A DNA stretch of 64,000 bases from an uncultured Collinsella sp. (GTDB taxonomy: Bacteria; Actinomycetota; Coriobacteriia; Coriobacteriales; Coriobacteriaceae), in NCBI GenBank assembly GCA_900754525.1, contig CAAEDE010000005.1, positions 1 through 64,000 on the forward strand, read 5' to 3'. Within the stretch, counting starts at the first letter, position 1. Each line of letters begins with the position of its first letter. The notes under the pieces were generated by a model that made no database searches, was not told where the DNA came from, and was given only the letters and a program-made list of their open reading frames with translations. Positions 51,374-60,383 of the stretch are shown one piece after another. The position numbers were made by a program, and so were the translations under genes.

Positions 51374-51553
51374 GCGGAAAATGCATCCCGGAATTGGCGT
51401 CCAGAGTGGGACGTGCTTTCCGCGAGAGGCCCGTTGCGGAAAGCGTGTTCCAGAATCCGCGTCCAGAATGGGACATAGTTTCCGAAAGAAGGCCCTGAGG
51501 GAAGCTGCGCCCCGTTCTGAGCTGAAATACCGGGACGCAGTTTCCCTTACAAA
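51374..51553. repeat. array of three GGGAC-containing palindromes
   Basis: Two similar units (51374 and 51436, period 62) each begin GCGGAAA, contain GCGTCCAGA(A/G)TGGGAC and end TTTCCG plus GGCCC. A third palindrome (51498-51553) runs from GAGGGAA to TTTCCCTT and contains GGGACGCAG. The stems begin GGAAA/TTTCC. It fills the gap between the antiporter and a terminator. Confidence 0.65.
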
Positions 51554-51560
51554 ATAGAAG

Positions 51561-51598
51561 AAGGCGCGCTGCCTGCGGTTGATGCAGACAGCGCGCCT
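51561..51598. terminator. bidirectional terminator between the antiporter and hom
   Basis: AAGGCGCGCTGCCTGC pairs with GCAGACAGCGCGCCTT (16 positions, one mismatch) with TTTTGCG on the plus side and TTCTTCTATTTTG on the minus side. Confidence 0.85.
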
Positions 51599-51634
51599 TT
51601 TGCGTTGAGCTTCGTTGAGGTTCGAAGTAGTGGA

Positions 51635-52978
51635 CTAGTTCGCCATAACGCCTTCGGTCCAGGCCTCGACGTCCTCGATGCGCAGGACGTTGGCGACCTC
51701 GGCCACGCAGTCGACGCTGGCAAGCTCGGCGGCGGCAGCCTGGACGTCCTTCTCGAGCGCGCGGTGCGTCAGGAAGATGACCGAGCAGACATCGCTGGCG
51801 TCCGACTTGCCGTCCTCGACCTGGTTGATAAGCGAGATCGAGATGCTGTGCTTGGCAAAGATGTCGACCGTCTCGGACAGGGCGCCCACGCGGTCGGCGA
51901 CCTTCAGGCGCACATAGTACTTGGTCTGGAGCTCGTCCATGGGCTTAAAGGCGAGGTTGTGACCATAGGGCTCAATCTCGGGCAACGGAGCCACGCCGCG
52001 GCTGATCTGCTCGGAGAGCGACAGGATATCGCCCACGACGGCGCTCGCGGTGGGGAAGGAGCCTGCGCCCGCGCCGTAGAACATGGTCTCGCCCACGGCG
52101 TCGCCTACCACGTAGACAGCGTTCATGGCGCCGTTGACCTTGGCAAGCATGTGGTCGGCGGGGATCAGCGTGGGGTGCACGCGGACGTCGACGCCGGCGT
52201 CGGTGTTGCGGGCGATGCCCAGCAGCTTAATGGTGTAGCCGAGCTCGCGGGCCTGGGCGATGTCCTCGGCGCCGATGGTACGGATACCCTGCTGGTACAC
52301 ATCGTCGGTGGTAACGCGGGTGCCAAAACCGATGGAGGCGAGGATTGCCGTCTTGCTGGCGGCATCGAAGCCGTCGACGTCGGCGGACGGGTCGGCCTCG
52401 GCATAGCCCTTGGCCTGCGCGTCGGCAAGCACGTCGGCGTAATCGGCGCCCTCGGCGTCCATGCGCGACAGGATATAGTTGGTGGTACCGTTAAGGATGC
52501 CGGCGATGGTCAAGATCTTGTTACCCACCAGGTCGTGCTCGAGCGTGCTGACAATGGGGATGCCACCGCCGCAGCTGGCCTCGCACTTAATCTGCACGCC
52601 GCACGCGCGCGCCTTCTCGGCGAGCGTCTCGACATGACGGCCCAGCAGGGCCTTGTTGGCAGAGACGACGTGCTTGCCGTTCTCGAAGGCGGTGGTGAAG
52701 ATTTCGGTCGCGGGGTGCTCGCCGCCGATGAGCTCGACGACGATATCGACGGCGGGGTCGGTGACGACGTCGTGCCAGTCGCTCGTAAAGGCCTCGCGCA
52801 CAATGCCGGCGGCTTCGGCCTGCTCCCAGGCAAGCGCGCAGGCGCGGGTCAGCTTAAGGTCGATGCCGTAGGCGGCCAGGTACTCATCGTGGTGGCTCTT
52901 GATCAGACGGGCCACGCCGCCGCCGACGGTTCCAAGACCGATCAGACCGACGTTCACGGTGCGCAGGGGTTCGCTCAT
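51635..52978 (-). CDS. hom: homoserine dehydrogenase with C-terminal ACT domain
   Basis: A 447-residue enzyme that reduces aspartate semialdehyde to homoserine for threonine and methionine synthesis. The NAD(P) domain shows VGLIGLGTVGGGVARLI and VVELIGGEHPATE; the catalytic core has HVVSANKALLG, GILNGTTNYILSRM, YAEADPSADVDGFDAASK (catalytic Lys/Asp region) and VYVVGDAVGETMFYGAGAG. Residues about 360-430 form an ACT domain (YYVRLKVADRVGALSETVDI), which suggests threonine feedback. The start follows AAGGAGCTATCT. It is monocistronic in this window. Confidence 0.95.
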   Translation of the reverse strand: MSEPLRTVNVGLIGLGTVGGGVARLIKSHHDEYLAAYGIDLKLTRACALAWEQAEAAGIVREAFTSDWHDVVTDPAVDIVVELIGGEHPATEIFTTAFENGKHVVSANKALLGRHVETLAEKARACGVQIKCEASCGGGIPIVSTLEHDLVGNKILTIAGILNGTTNYILSRMDAEGADYADVLADAQAKGYAEADPSADVDGFDAASKTAILASIGFGTRVTTDDVYQQGIRTIGAEDIAQARELGYTIKLLGIARNTDAGVDVRVHPTLIPADHMLAKVNGAMNAVYVVGDAVGETMFYGAGAGSFPTASAVVGDILSLSEQISRGVAPLPEIEPYGHNLAFKPMDELQTKYYVRLKVADRVGALSETVDIFAKHSISISLINQVEDGKSDASDVCSVIFLTHRALEKDVQAAAAELASVDCVAEVANVLRIEDVEAWTEGVMAN

Positions 52979-53228
52979 AGATAGCTCCTTCGTGCATCTT
53001 ATGGATGGATTAACCGCTTAAAGGTTGAGTGCATTCTAGCGTGAACCGAGGGCGCGTGCTCGCCAGGCAACAGGAGTCGCACAAAACGGCACCCCCGAAA
53101 CGCTGCGGAAACATTGGAAACATGCTCGCTACAAACGGAACTCCGTAACAAACTGTCAACGTTTGCACCATAAGGTTTGCCCTGTACCGCAAGACGGCCG
53201 CACCGCGGCCAGCGAAAAGGGGGACACC

Positions 53229-54395
53229 ATGTTCAACATCAACAGCACGCTCAGCCGTAGGAACTTTCTCGCCGGCGCCGCGGCGCTCGGCAGCACCGTC
53301 GCGCTCGCCGGTTGCTCGTCGGGTGGCTCGGACAGCGGCTCCGCCGATGACGGCAAGACCTTCAAGATCGGTGTCATCGGCCCTCTGACCGGCGCTGCGG
53401 CAACCTATGGCGTTTCGGCCGAGAAGGGTGCCAAGCTCGCCGCTAAGGATTTCTCGACCAAGGACCTCAAACTCTCGCTTAAGTCCGAGGATGACGTCGC
53501 CGACGGCGAGAAGGCTATCAACGCCTTCAATACCCTGTGCGAGTGGGGCATGCAGGCGCTCGTCGGTCCGGTCACCACCGGTGCTGCCGTCGCTGTCTCG
53601 GGCGAGATTGCCGACGACATGCTCATGGTCACGCCCTCGGCCTCGTCACTCGACGTCACCAAGGATAAGACCACGGTCTTTCAGGTTTGCTTCACCGATC
53701 CCACCATGGGCGCCAGCGCCGCAAAGTTCTTGGCCGAGAAGTACGCGGATGCCAAGATCGCCCTGTTCTACAATTCCGGCGATACGTATAGCTCGGGCGT
53801 TGCCGACGCTTTTGCCGAGCAGGCCAAGGAGTCCAAACTTGATATCGTCGATACCGAGACCTTTAAGGACGATTCCTCCACGAGCTTTACCAACCAGCTC
53901 ACCAAGGCCAAGGAGGCCGGCGCCACGCTCATCTTTGCGCCGATCTACTACACGCCGGCGTCCGTTTTGCTCAAGAACGCCAAGGACATGGGCTACGACA
54001 TGACGCTCATGGGTACCGACGGCATGGACGGCCTGCTCTCTGTGGAGGGCTTCGATACCTCTCTTGCCGAGGGCGTACTGCTTATGACCCCGTTCTCTGC
54101 CGACGACGAGAAGAATGCCGACTTCGTCAAGGCATATAAGGACGCCTACGACGAGACGCCTAACCAGTTTGCCGCCGACGCCTACGATTGCGTCCACGCC
54201 ATCGCCGAGGCCACCGACAAGGCAGACATCGACATTACGGCCGACGGCGCCGACATTGCCGGCGACCTTGCCAAGGCCATGCGCAAGATCAAGATCGACG
54301 GCCTGACCGGCGAGCTAACGTGGAATGACGAAGGTCAGGTCGAAAAGCCTGCTACGGCCTATGTGATTCAGGACGGTAAGTACATCGCCGCCTAA
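53229..54395 (+). CDS. branched-chain amino-acid ABC transporter binding lipoprotein 1 (LivK-like)
   Basis: A 388-residue periplasmic-type binding lipoprotein. The signal carries a twin-arginine motif SRRNFLAG (Arg10-Arg11) and a lipobox LAGC (Cys29), so export as a folded Tat lipoprotein is likely. The mature part has the Peripla_BP_6 fold: FKIGVIGPLTGAAATYGVSA, EKAINAFNTLCEWGMQALVG, MLMVTPSASSLDVT, DAKIALFYNSGDTYSSGVAD and FAPIYYTPASVLLKNAKDMG. It precedes a paralogue and the permease and ATPase genes. The ATG at 53229 follows AAAAGGGGGACACC; the longer frame from 53163 is rejected. Confidence 0.93.
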   Translation: MFNINSTLSRRNFLAGAAALGSTVALAGCSSGGSDSGSADDGKTFKIGVIGPLTGAAATYGVSAEKGAKLAAKDFSTKDLKLSLKSEDDVADGEKAINAFNTLCEWGMQALVGPVTTGAAVAVSGEIADDMLMVTPSASSLDVTKDKTTVFQVCFTDPTMGASAAKFLAEKYADAKIALFYNSGDTYSSGVADAFAEQAKESKLDIVDTETFKDDSSTSFTNQLTKAKEAGATLIFAPIYYTPASVLLKNAKDMGYDMTLMGTDGMDGLLSVEGFDTSLAEGVLLMTPFSADDEKNADFVKAYKDAYDETPNQFAADAYDCVHAIAEATDKADIDITADGADIAGDLAKAMRKIKIDGLTGELTWNDEGQVEKPATAYVIQDGKYIAA

Positions 54396-54598
54396 GTGCA
54401 TATACATCGAGACCGGCGGGCCGTTTTATTCAGGGCAAGGACGCCTGTAACAGAACGGAAACATTACTTTCACACAATAAAGTGGTTAAACTGCATAAAC
54501 CGACATGAATACGCAGAATTATGGATAAATGGGCAAAACAAAAGAAAAGTTGAAATAATCGCCACTTTTCTCAACTAAAGCGTCTACTATTTTGCGAA

Positions 54599-54644
54599 CG
54601 CCGAACACGGCGAAGGATGGCCTGTCGGGTAACCGAAACCCGAC
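54599..54644 (+). promoter_or_regulatory. two leader hairpins upstream of the second binding-protein gene
   Basis: CGCCG-AACA-CGGCG (54599-54612) and GTCGGGT-N7-ACCCGAC (54624-54644) lie shortly before GAGAGGAG. The 270-base gap 54396-54665 is AT-rich in its middle (54470-54590), so it may contain a separate promoter and these hairpins may stabilise the 5' end. No known riboswitch is recognised. Confidence 0.4.
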
Positions 54645-54665
54645 GAGATTTGAGAGGAGAGCCGC

Positions 54666-55853
54666 ATGTCGAGCCTCACCGGTAAGTCATTGAACCCTGT
54701 TATGAATCGCAGGAGCGTTATCGCGAGCGCAGCAGGTCTGGGGGCGATGTCCATTCTAGCTGGCTGCTCCTCCAACGGCGGCGACAGCGGTTCCGCGTCG
54801 GGCGACGCTTCGTTTAAGATCGGCACCATCGGCCCGCTGACCGGCGCCAACGCGTCCTACGGCAAGTCCGTTACACAGGCTGTCGAGCTTGGCTGCAAGG
54901 ATTTCTCGACTAAGGAGCTGCCGCTTGTCAGCAAGGCCGAGGACGACCAGGCTGACGGCGAGAAGGCCGTCAACGCCTTCAACACCCTGCTCGACTGGGG
55001 CATGCAGGCCCTTGTCGGTCCGACCACCACGGGTGCGTCGGTCGCCGTTGCTGCTGAGTGCGGTAACGACCCCGAGACGTTCATGATTACCCCGTCCGCG
55101 TCCTCCGAGGACGTTACCAAGGGCAAGGATTGCGTCTTCCAGGTTTGCTTCACCGACCCCAACCAGGGTGTCAACGCTGCCAAGTTCCTGGCGCAGAAGT
55201 ATGCGGACGAGAAGTTCGTGCTGTTCTATAACTCCGGCGACGCCTATTCTTCGGGCATCGCAGATTCCTTTAAGGCCCAGGCCGCTGAGTCCAAGCTCGA
55301 GATTGTTGACGAGGAGACCTTTAAGGACGACTCCGCCACGAGCTTTACCAACCAGCTGACCAAGGCCAAGCAGGCTGGCGCCACCATGATCTTTGCGCCG
55401 ATCTACTACACACCGGCGTCCGTCCTGCTCAAGAACGCCAAGGACATGGGCTACGACGTCAAGATGATGGGCTGCGACGGCATGGACGGTATCCTGGGCG
55501 TTGAGGGCTTCGATACCTCTCTTGCCGAGGGTCTGCTGCTCATGACCCCGTTCTCCGCCGACGACGAGAAGAACGCCGACTTCGTCAACGCTTACAAAGA
55601 TAAGTACGGCGATACCCCCGACCAGTTTGCCGCCGACGCCTACGACGGCGTGCATGCTGTGGTCGAGGCTCTCAAGGAGGCCGGCCTGGGTGTCGACGCC
55701 GACCCCACCGAGGTTGCCGAGAAGCTTCCCGAGGCTATGCGCAACATTACTGTTGACGGCCTGACTGGCAAGCTCTCCTGGAACGACAAGGGCCAGGTCC
55801 AGAAGGACCCGACGGCGTACGTCATTACCGACGGCAAGTACGTACAGGCCTAA
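54666..55853 (+). CDS. branched-chain amino-acid ABC transporter binding lipoprotein 2 (LivK-like paralogue)
   Basis: A 395-residue paralogue of the preceding gene, clearly similar along the whole length (shared stretches such as YYTPASVLLKNAKDMGYD and LLMTPFSADDEKNADFV). The signal has Arg15-Arg16 in NRRSVIASAAG and a lipobox LAGC (Cys34). Differences cluster in ligand-facing segments (for example AECGNDPETFMITPSASSED versus SGEIADDMLMVTPSASSLDV), so ligand preference may differ. The start follows GAGAGGAG. It is next to livH, separated by 139 bases. Confidence 0.93.
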   Translation: MSSLTGKSLNPVMNRRSVIASAAGLGAMSILAGCSSNGGDSGSASGDASFKIGTIGPLTGANASYGKSVTQAVELGCKDFSTKELPLVSKAEDDQADGEKAVNAFNTLLDWGMQALVGPTTTGASVAVAAECGNDPETFMITPSASSEDVTKGKDCVFQVCFTDPNQGVNAAKFLAQKYADEKFVLFYNSGDAYSSGIADSFKAQAAESKLEIVDEETFKDDSATSFTNQLTKAKQAGATMIFAPIYYTPASVLLKNAKDMGYDVKMMGCDGMDGILGVEGFDTSLAEGLLLMTPFSADDEKNADFVNAYKDKYGDTPDQFAADAYDGVHAVVEALKEAGLGVDADPTEVAEKLPEAMRNITVDGLTGKLSWNDKGQVQKDPTAYVITDGKYVQA

Positions 55854-55992
55854 TAGGCCGCCTTACATAGAGCGGTTTTGATCCCAAGCAGGGGAGGTTT
55901 TGGCCTTCCCTGCTTGCTTGGTATCTAGGGACGATGTAACGTCCCTGTTTCATACATCAACTGGAAACCTATTCGAAAGGGGGATGTGGAAC

Positions 55993-56874
55993 ATGACGGT
56001 CTTTATCCAATACCTGGTCAACGGCCTGTCCATGGGCAGCGTCTACGCCATCATCGCGTTGGGCTACACCATGGTCTACGGTATCGCCAAGATGCTGAAC
56101 TTCGCTCACGGCGACGTCATCATGGTCGGTGCCTATGTCTCGTTCTGTGCCACGTCGTATCTCGGCCTCCCGGGCTGGGCATCTGTAATTCTTTCTTGTG
56201 TGGTCTGTACCGTTCTCGGTGTTCTCATCGAAGGTCTGGCATACAAGCCGCTGCGCCAGGCGGGTCCGCTGGCCGTTCTGATTACGGCTATCGGTGTGTC
56301 CTACTTCCTGCAGAATGCCGCACAGCTTCTGTGGGGCGCCACGCCCAAGAACTTTACTTCGCTCGTCACCTTCCAGGTGCCGGAGTTCTTGGCCAAGTTC
56401 AACGTAAGCGCCGTCTCGCTCGTCACCATCGTCGCCTGCCTGGTTATCATGGCCGGTCTGATGTTCTTTACAGGTAAGACCAAGATGGGCAAAGCCATGC
56501 GCGCCGTGTCCGAGGACAAGGCCGCCGCTCAGCTCATGGGAATCAACGTCAACCGCACCATCTCGATGACGTTCGCCATCGGCTCTGCCCTTGCCGCCAT
56601 CGCCGGCGTGCTGCTGTGCTCCTACTCGCCGGTGCTGCAGCCCACGACGGGCGCTATGCCTGGCATCAAGGCTTTCGACGCCGCCGTCTTCGGCGGTATC
56701 GGCTCCATCCCCGGTGCCTTTGTCGGTGGCATTCTCATCGGCATCATCGAGGCGATGGCGCAGGCCTACATTTCCACGAGCCTTGCCAACTCCATTGTCT
56801 TTGGTGTTTTGATCATCGTCCTGCTCGTCAAGCCTGCCGGCCTCTTGGGCAAGTACGTCCCCGAGAAGGTGTAG
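55993..56874 (+). CDS. livH: branched-chain amino-acid ABC transporter permease LivH
   Basis: A 293-residue inner-membrane permease with about eight hydrophobic segments. Family blocks are QYLVNGLSMGSVYAIIALGY, TMVYGIAKMLNFAHGDVIMV, AVLITAIGVSYFLQNAAQLL, MRAVSEDKAAAQLMGINVNR (EAA-like loop for ATPase contact) and FDAAVFGGIGSIPGAFVGG. The ATG at 55993 fits GAAAGGGGG. It is followed by livM after 9 bases. Confidence 0.95.
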   Translation: MTVFIQYLVNGLSMGSVYAIIALGYTMVYGIAKMLNFAHGDVIMVGAYVSFCATSYLGLPGWASVILSCVVCTVLGVLIEGLAYKPLRQAGPLAVLITAIGVSYFLQNAAQLLWGATPKNFTSLVTFQVPEFLAKFNVSAVSLVTIVACLVIMAGLMFFTGKTKMGKAMRAVSEDKAAAQLMGINVNRTISMTFAIGSALAAIAGVLLCSYSPVLQPTTGAMPGIKAFDAAVFGGIGSIPGAFVGGILIGIIEAMAQAYISTSLANSIVFGVLIIVLLVKPAGLLGKYVPEKV

Positions 56875-56883
56875 GTGAGCGTT

Positions 56884-57963
56884 ATGAAGTTTCTTAAAGA
56901 CAAGCAGACGCGTCACGACTTTGTTACGTATGCCATGTGCATCGTGGCGTTCGCCATCGTGTTCTTTATGCAGTCTAACCACATGATTCCGCGCATGATC
57001 GCCGGTCAGCTGGTTCCCATTACGGCCTACATCGTCATGGCTATCTCCCTTAACCTCGTCGTCGGCATCGCGGGCGACTTGTCGCTGGGCCATGCGGGCT
57101 TTATGAGTGTCGGTGCCTACACGGGCATCGTCACCGCCGTCGCGCTGGAGAGCGCTGTTCCCTCCGATCCGGTGCGCCTTATCATCAGTATCGTGGTCGG
57201 CGCCATCGCTGCCGCTATCCTGGGCTTCTTGATTGGCATCCCGGTTCTTCGCCTGAGCGGCGATTACCTGGCTATCGTGACGCTGGCCTTTGGCGAGATT
57301 ATCAAGGAGATCGTCACTTGCCTTATCGTGGGTGTCGACTCGCGCGGCCTGCACGTGATCTTTAACATCACGGGCAACTCTACGATCGACGACCTGCACC
57401 TGCTCGAGGACGGCACCGCCATCATCAAGGGCGCCCAGGGCGCCTCGGGCGTGTCGACGTACTCGACCTTCCTCGCCGGTGCCATCCTGGTCATGGTCGC
57501 ACTCGTGATCGTGCTCAACCTGGTTCGCAGCCGTACCGGTCGTGCCATTATGGCCGTGCGCGACAACAAGATTGCAGCCGAGTCCGTGGGCATCTCCGTC
57601 ACCCAGTACCGCATGATCGCGTTCGTGGTTTCCGCTGCCCTCGCCGGTGCTGCCGGAGCCCTCTTCGGCGGTAACTTCTCGCAGCTCTCCGCCACCAAGT
57701 TTGACTTCAACACGTCCATCCTCATCCTGGTGTTCGTGGTCCTGGGCGGTCTGGGCAATATGCGCGGCTCCGTTATCGCGGCGGCGTTGCTCACGGTACT
57801 TCCCGAGCTGCTCCGTCAGTTCTCGGACTACCGCATGCTCATCTACGCTATCGTGCTGATCCTGGTCATGATCTTTACCAACAACCCGCAGCTCAAGGCG
57901 TTCTTCGGTCGCGTCAAGGACCGCTTTGCTCCCAAGAAGGAGGTGGCAGCCGATGCCCAGTAA
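56884..57963 (+). CDS. livM: branched-chain amino-acid ABC transporter permease LivM
   Basis: A 359-residue permease with about ten hydrophobic segments. Typical motifs are AYIVMAISLNLVVGIAGDLS, LGHAGFMSVGAYTGIVTAVA, IPVLRLSGDYLAIVTLAFGE, IMAVRDNKIAAESVGISVTQ (EAA-like loop) and GNFSQLSATKFDFNTSILIL. An alternative GTG start at 56875 also has a ribosome site. Its end overlaps livG by 11 bases. Confidence 0.95.
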   Translation: MKFLKDKQTRHDFVTYAMCIVAFAIVFFMQSNHMIPRMIAGQLVPITAYIVMAISLNLVVGIAGDLSLGHAGFMSVGAYTGIVTAVALESAVPSDPVRLIISIVVGAIAAAILGFLIGIPVLRLSGDYLAIVTLAFGEIIKEIVTCLIVGVDSRGLHVIFNITGNSTIDDLHLLEDGTAIIKGAQGASGVSTYSTFLAGAILVMVALVIVLNLVRSRTGRAIMAVRDNKIAAESVGISVTQYRMIAFVVSAALAGAAGALFGGNFSQLSATKFDFNTSILILVFVVLGGLGNMRGSVIAAALLTVLPELLRQFSDYRMLIYAIVLILVMIFTNNPQLKAFFGRVKDRFAPKKEVAADAQ

Positions 57964-58813
57964 ATTTGAGTTCAACAAGGGCAAGATGGTCCCGTATCCT
58001 TCTGGCGCCATCGTTCCCGATCGTGACCTGGGCGAGCGCCCGGCACTCGAGTGCATCCACCTGGGCATTGAGTTCGGTGGCCTTAAGGCGGTCGACGACT
58101 TTAGCCTGACTATCGGCAAGACCGAGATTGCCGGTCTGATCGGTCCCAACGGCGCCGGTAAGACCACGGTTTTCAACCTGCTCACCAAGGTGTATCAGCC
58201 CACACACGGCACCATCCTGCTCGATGGCGAGGACACCTCGGGCAAGTCGGTCTATCAGGTCAACCGCATGGGTATTGCCCGTACATTCCAGAACATTCGC
58301 CTGTTCAACACCATGACGGTGGAGGATAACGTTAAGGTCGGCCTGCACAACCAGGAGCGTTATTCCGGCTTTGAGGGCGTGCTGCGCCTGCCGACGTATT
58401 GGAAGCACGAGAAGGCCGCCCACGAGCGCGCCATGGAGCTGCTGTCCATCTTTGATATGGAGCATCTGGCAAACGAGCAGGCCGGATCGCTGCCTTACGG
58501 CGCTCAGCGTCGTCTGGAGATCGTCCGCGCGCTTGCCACCAACCCCAAGCTACTGCTGCTCGACGAGCCTGCTGCCGGCATGAACCCGTCCGAGACCGCG
58601 GAGCTCATGGAGAACATCGTCAAGATTCGCGACACCTTTGGCATTGCCATCATGCTTATCGAGCATGATATGTCGCTCGTTATGAACATCTGCGAGGGCA
58701 TCTGCGTGCTCAACTTTGGTAAGGTCATCGCCAAGGGCACGGCAGAGGAAATCCAGAACAACGACGCTGTTATTGAGGCATATCTGGGCAAGCAGGATAA
58801 GGGGGAGAACTAA
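57953..58813 (+). CDS. livG: branched-chain amino-acid ABC transporter ATPase LivG
   Basis: A 286-residue ABC ATPase with an N-terminal extension of about 30 residues. Motifs are GLIGPNGAGKTTVFNLL (Walker A), ARTFQNIRLFNTMTVEDNV (Q-loop), LPYGAQRRLEIVRALATNPK (signature, with PYGAQ in place of LSGGQ as usual in LivG), LLLLDEPAAGMNP (Walker B) and LIEHDMSLVM (His switch). The start follows AAGAAGGAGG. Confidence 0.95.
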   Translation: MPSKFEFNKGKMVPYPSGAIVPDRDLGERPALECIHLGIEFGGLKAVDDFSLTIGKTEIAGLIGPNGAGKTTVFNLLTKVYQPTHGTILLDGEDTSGKSVYQVNRMGIARTFQNIRLFNTMTVEDNVKVGLHNQERYSGFEGVLRLPTYWKHEKAAHERAMELLSIFDMEHLANEQAGSLPYGAQRRLEIVRALATNPKLLLLDEPAAGMNPSETAELMENIVKIRDTFGIAIMLIEHDMSLVMNICEGICVLNFGKVIAKGTAEEIQNNDAVIEAYLGKQDKGEN

Positions 58814-59527
58814 ATGGCAGAGCCGATGCTTTCCGTCTACAACATCAACGTCTGGTACGGCGCTATCCACGCCATCAAGGACATTTCCTTTAACGTTAAT
58901 GAGGGCGAGATCGTGGCCTTGATTGGTGCCAACGGTGCCGGCAAGTCCACAACGCTCAAGACCGTCTCGGGCCTGCTGCGTTCCAAGACCGGCTCCATTA
59001 AGTTTATGGGCGAGGACATTACCCATACGCCTGCCGACAAGCTGGTGGGAAAGGGCCTGGCTCAGGTCCCCGAGGGCCGTCGCGCCTTTTTGCAGATGAC
59101 GGTCGAGGAGAACCTGGAGATGGGCGCCTATACACAGTCCAAGTCCACGGTGGCTCCGGGCCTGGAGCGCGTCTACGAGCAGTTCCCGCGCCTGAAGGAG
59201 CGCCGTCGCCAGGTCGCCGGCACCCTTTCGGGCGGCGAGCAGCAGATGCTCGTTATGGGCCGCGCCCTTATGAGCAACCCCAAGCTGCTCATGCTCGACG
59301 AGCCTTCCATGGGCCTGGCGCCGATTCTGATTGAGCAGATCTTCCAGATTGTCGAGGACCTGCACAAGGCCGGCACCACGGTGCTTCTGGTCGAGCAAAA
59401 CGCGCAGATGGCGCTTTCCATCGCCACACGCGGTTACGTGCTCGAGACCGGCAAGATTACCATGACCGGCACCGGTCAAGAGCTCCTGCACGACGATAAC
59501 GTCCGCAAGGCTTACCTCGGAGGCTAG
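58814..59527 (+). CDS. livF: branched-chain amino-acid ABC transporter ATPase LivF
   Basis: A 237-residue ABC ATPase. Motifs are ALIGANGAGKSTTLKTV (Walker A), GLAQVPEGRRAFLQMTVEEN (Q-loop region), GTLSGGEQQMLVMGRALMSN (signature), LLMLDEPSMGLAP (Walker B) and VLLVEQNAQMALSIA (His switch). It begins directly at the livG stop, with AAGGGGGAG upstream. It is the last gene of the liv operon, closed by a strong terminator. Confidence 0.96.
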   Translation: MAEPMLSVYNINVWYGAIHAIKDISFNVNEGEIVALIGANGAGKSTTLKTVSGLLRSKTGSIKFMGEDITHTPADKLVGKGLAQVPEGRRAFLQMTVEENLEMGAYTQSKSTVAPGLERVYEQFPRLKERRRQVAGTLSGGEQQMLVMGRALMSNPKLLMLDEPSMGLAPILIEQIFQIVEDLHKAGTTVLLVEQNAQMALSIATRGYVLETGKITMTGTGQELLHDDNVRKAYLGG

Positions 59528-59540
59528 TCCATAAAATAAA

Positions 59541-59576
59541 GGGGGCGCTGACTATCCCAGTCAGCGCCCCCTTTTT
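59541..59576 (+). terminator. rho-independent terminator of the liv operon
   Basis: GGGGGCGCTGACT and AGTCAGCGCCCCC form a perfect 13-bp stem with a 5-base loop, followed by TTTTT. Confidence 0.95.
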
Positions 59577-59643
59577 AGTTGCGGTGAAATAGGGACTAAA
59601 TGGGGGCGCTAGACGCCAAAACAGTCCCTATTCCACCGCAACT
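59577..59643. repeat. 21-bp-stem palindrome with GGGAC arms
   Basis: AGTTGCGGTGAAATAGGGAC plus T (59577-59597) pairs with 59623-59643, one mismatch in 21 positions. A small hairpin GGCG-CTAGA-CGCC is nested in the loop. It directly follows the liv terminator and precedes cutC. It shares the GGGAC/GTCCC signature with other palindromes here. Confidence 0.65.
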
Positions 59644-59702
59644 TCATGGGGATGTGTGACAATGCCCGTCGGAAAACATCTGCTGTCTTTGGGGGTCTAT
59701 CT

Positions 59703-60380
59703 ATGCTGTACGAGTTTTGTGCCGAGAACTTTGAGCGGGTGCCGGCAGCTATCGATGCCGGTGCAAAGCGCATCGAGCTGTGCGACAACCTTACCGTCGG
59801 TGGCACTACACCCTCGGCCGGTGTTATCAGCGCTACAGTCAGCTATGCTCACGAGCATGACGCGCGAGTGATGTGCATGATTCGCCCGCGTGGCGGTGAC
59901 TTTCATTACAACCAAGACGAGCTGCGCATGATGGAGATGGACCTGGGCCTTGCCGTAAGCGCCGGCGTTGACGGCTTGGTCTTTGGCTGCTGCAAGCCCT
60001 GCGCTGGCGGATGGGCGCTCGACGAGCTTACGTTGGGCGCCCTCGTGATGGCCGCGGGCTGCGCGACCGAGGAATGCAAGCGTGAGTCCATCGACATCAC
60101 CTTCCACATGGCGTTTGACCAGCTCTCGCCCGAGGCTCAACTCGATGCCGTCGACACGCTTGCCGACTGCGGCGTTACGCGCATCCTGACGCATGGTGGC
60201 GCTGCCGGTACGCCGATCGAGGACAACTTCGAAAACCTGGCCCGCTTGATCGAGTATGCGGGCGACCGCTTGACCATCCTTCCCGGCGGCGGCATTTCCA
60301 CGGTCAACCGCGATACCGTGGCGGCGGCACTGGGCGTCTCCGAGCTCCATGGCACCAAGATTGTGCCGCTGGAGGTATAA
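59703..60380 (+). CDS. cutC: CutC family copper homeostasis/TIM-barrel protein
   Basis: A 225-residue CutC homologue. Family blocks are LYEFCAENFERVPAAIDAGA, KRIELCDNLTVGGTTPSAGV, MIRPRGGDFHYNQDEL, GVDGLVFGCC, ITFHMAFDQL, GVTRILTHGGA and ILPGGGISTVN. The fold is a TIM barrel; a copper role has been proposed but is debated. The ATG at 59703 follows GGGGGTCTATCT; an upstream in-frame ATG at 59646 is less likely. It is 3 bases before the next gene, so they form an operon. Confidence 0.92.
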   Translation: MLYEFCAENFERVPAAIDAGAKRIELCDNLTVGGTTPSAGVISATVSYAHEHDARVMCMIRPRGGDFHYNQDELRMMEMDLGLAVSAGVDGLVFGCCKPCAGGWALDELTLGALVMAAGCATEECKRESIDITFHMAFDQLSPEAQLDAVDTLADCGVTRILTHGGAAGTPIEDNFENLARLIEYAGDRLTILPGGGISTVNRDTVAAALGVSELHGTKIVPLEV

Positions 60381-60383
60381 CCC

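Noticed and set aside
54470..54560. Possible ArgR-like operator (ATGAATA...TATGGAT) before the second binding-protein gene
   Set aside because: The match to an ARG box is weak and there is no arginine gene context.
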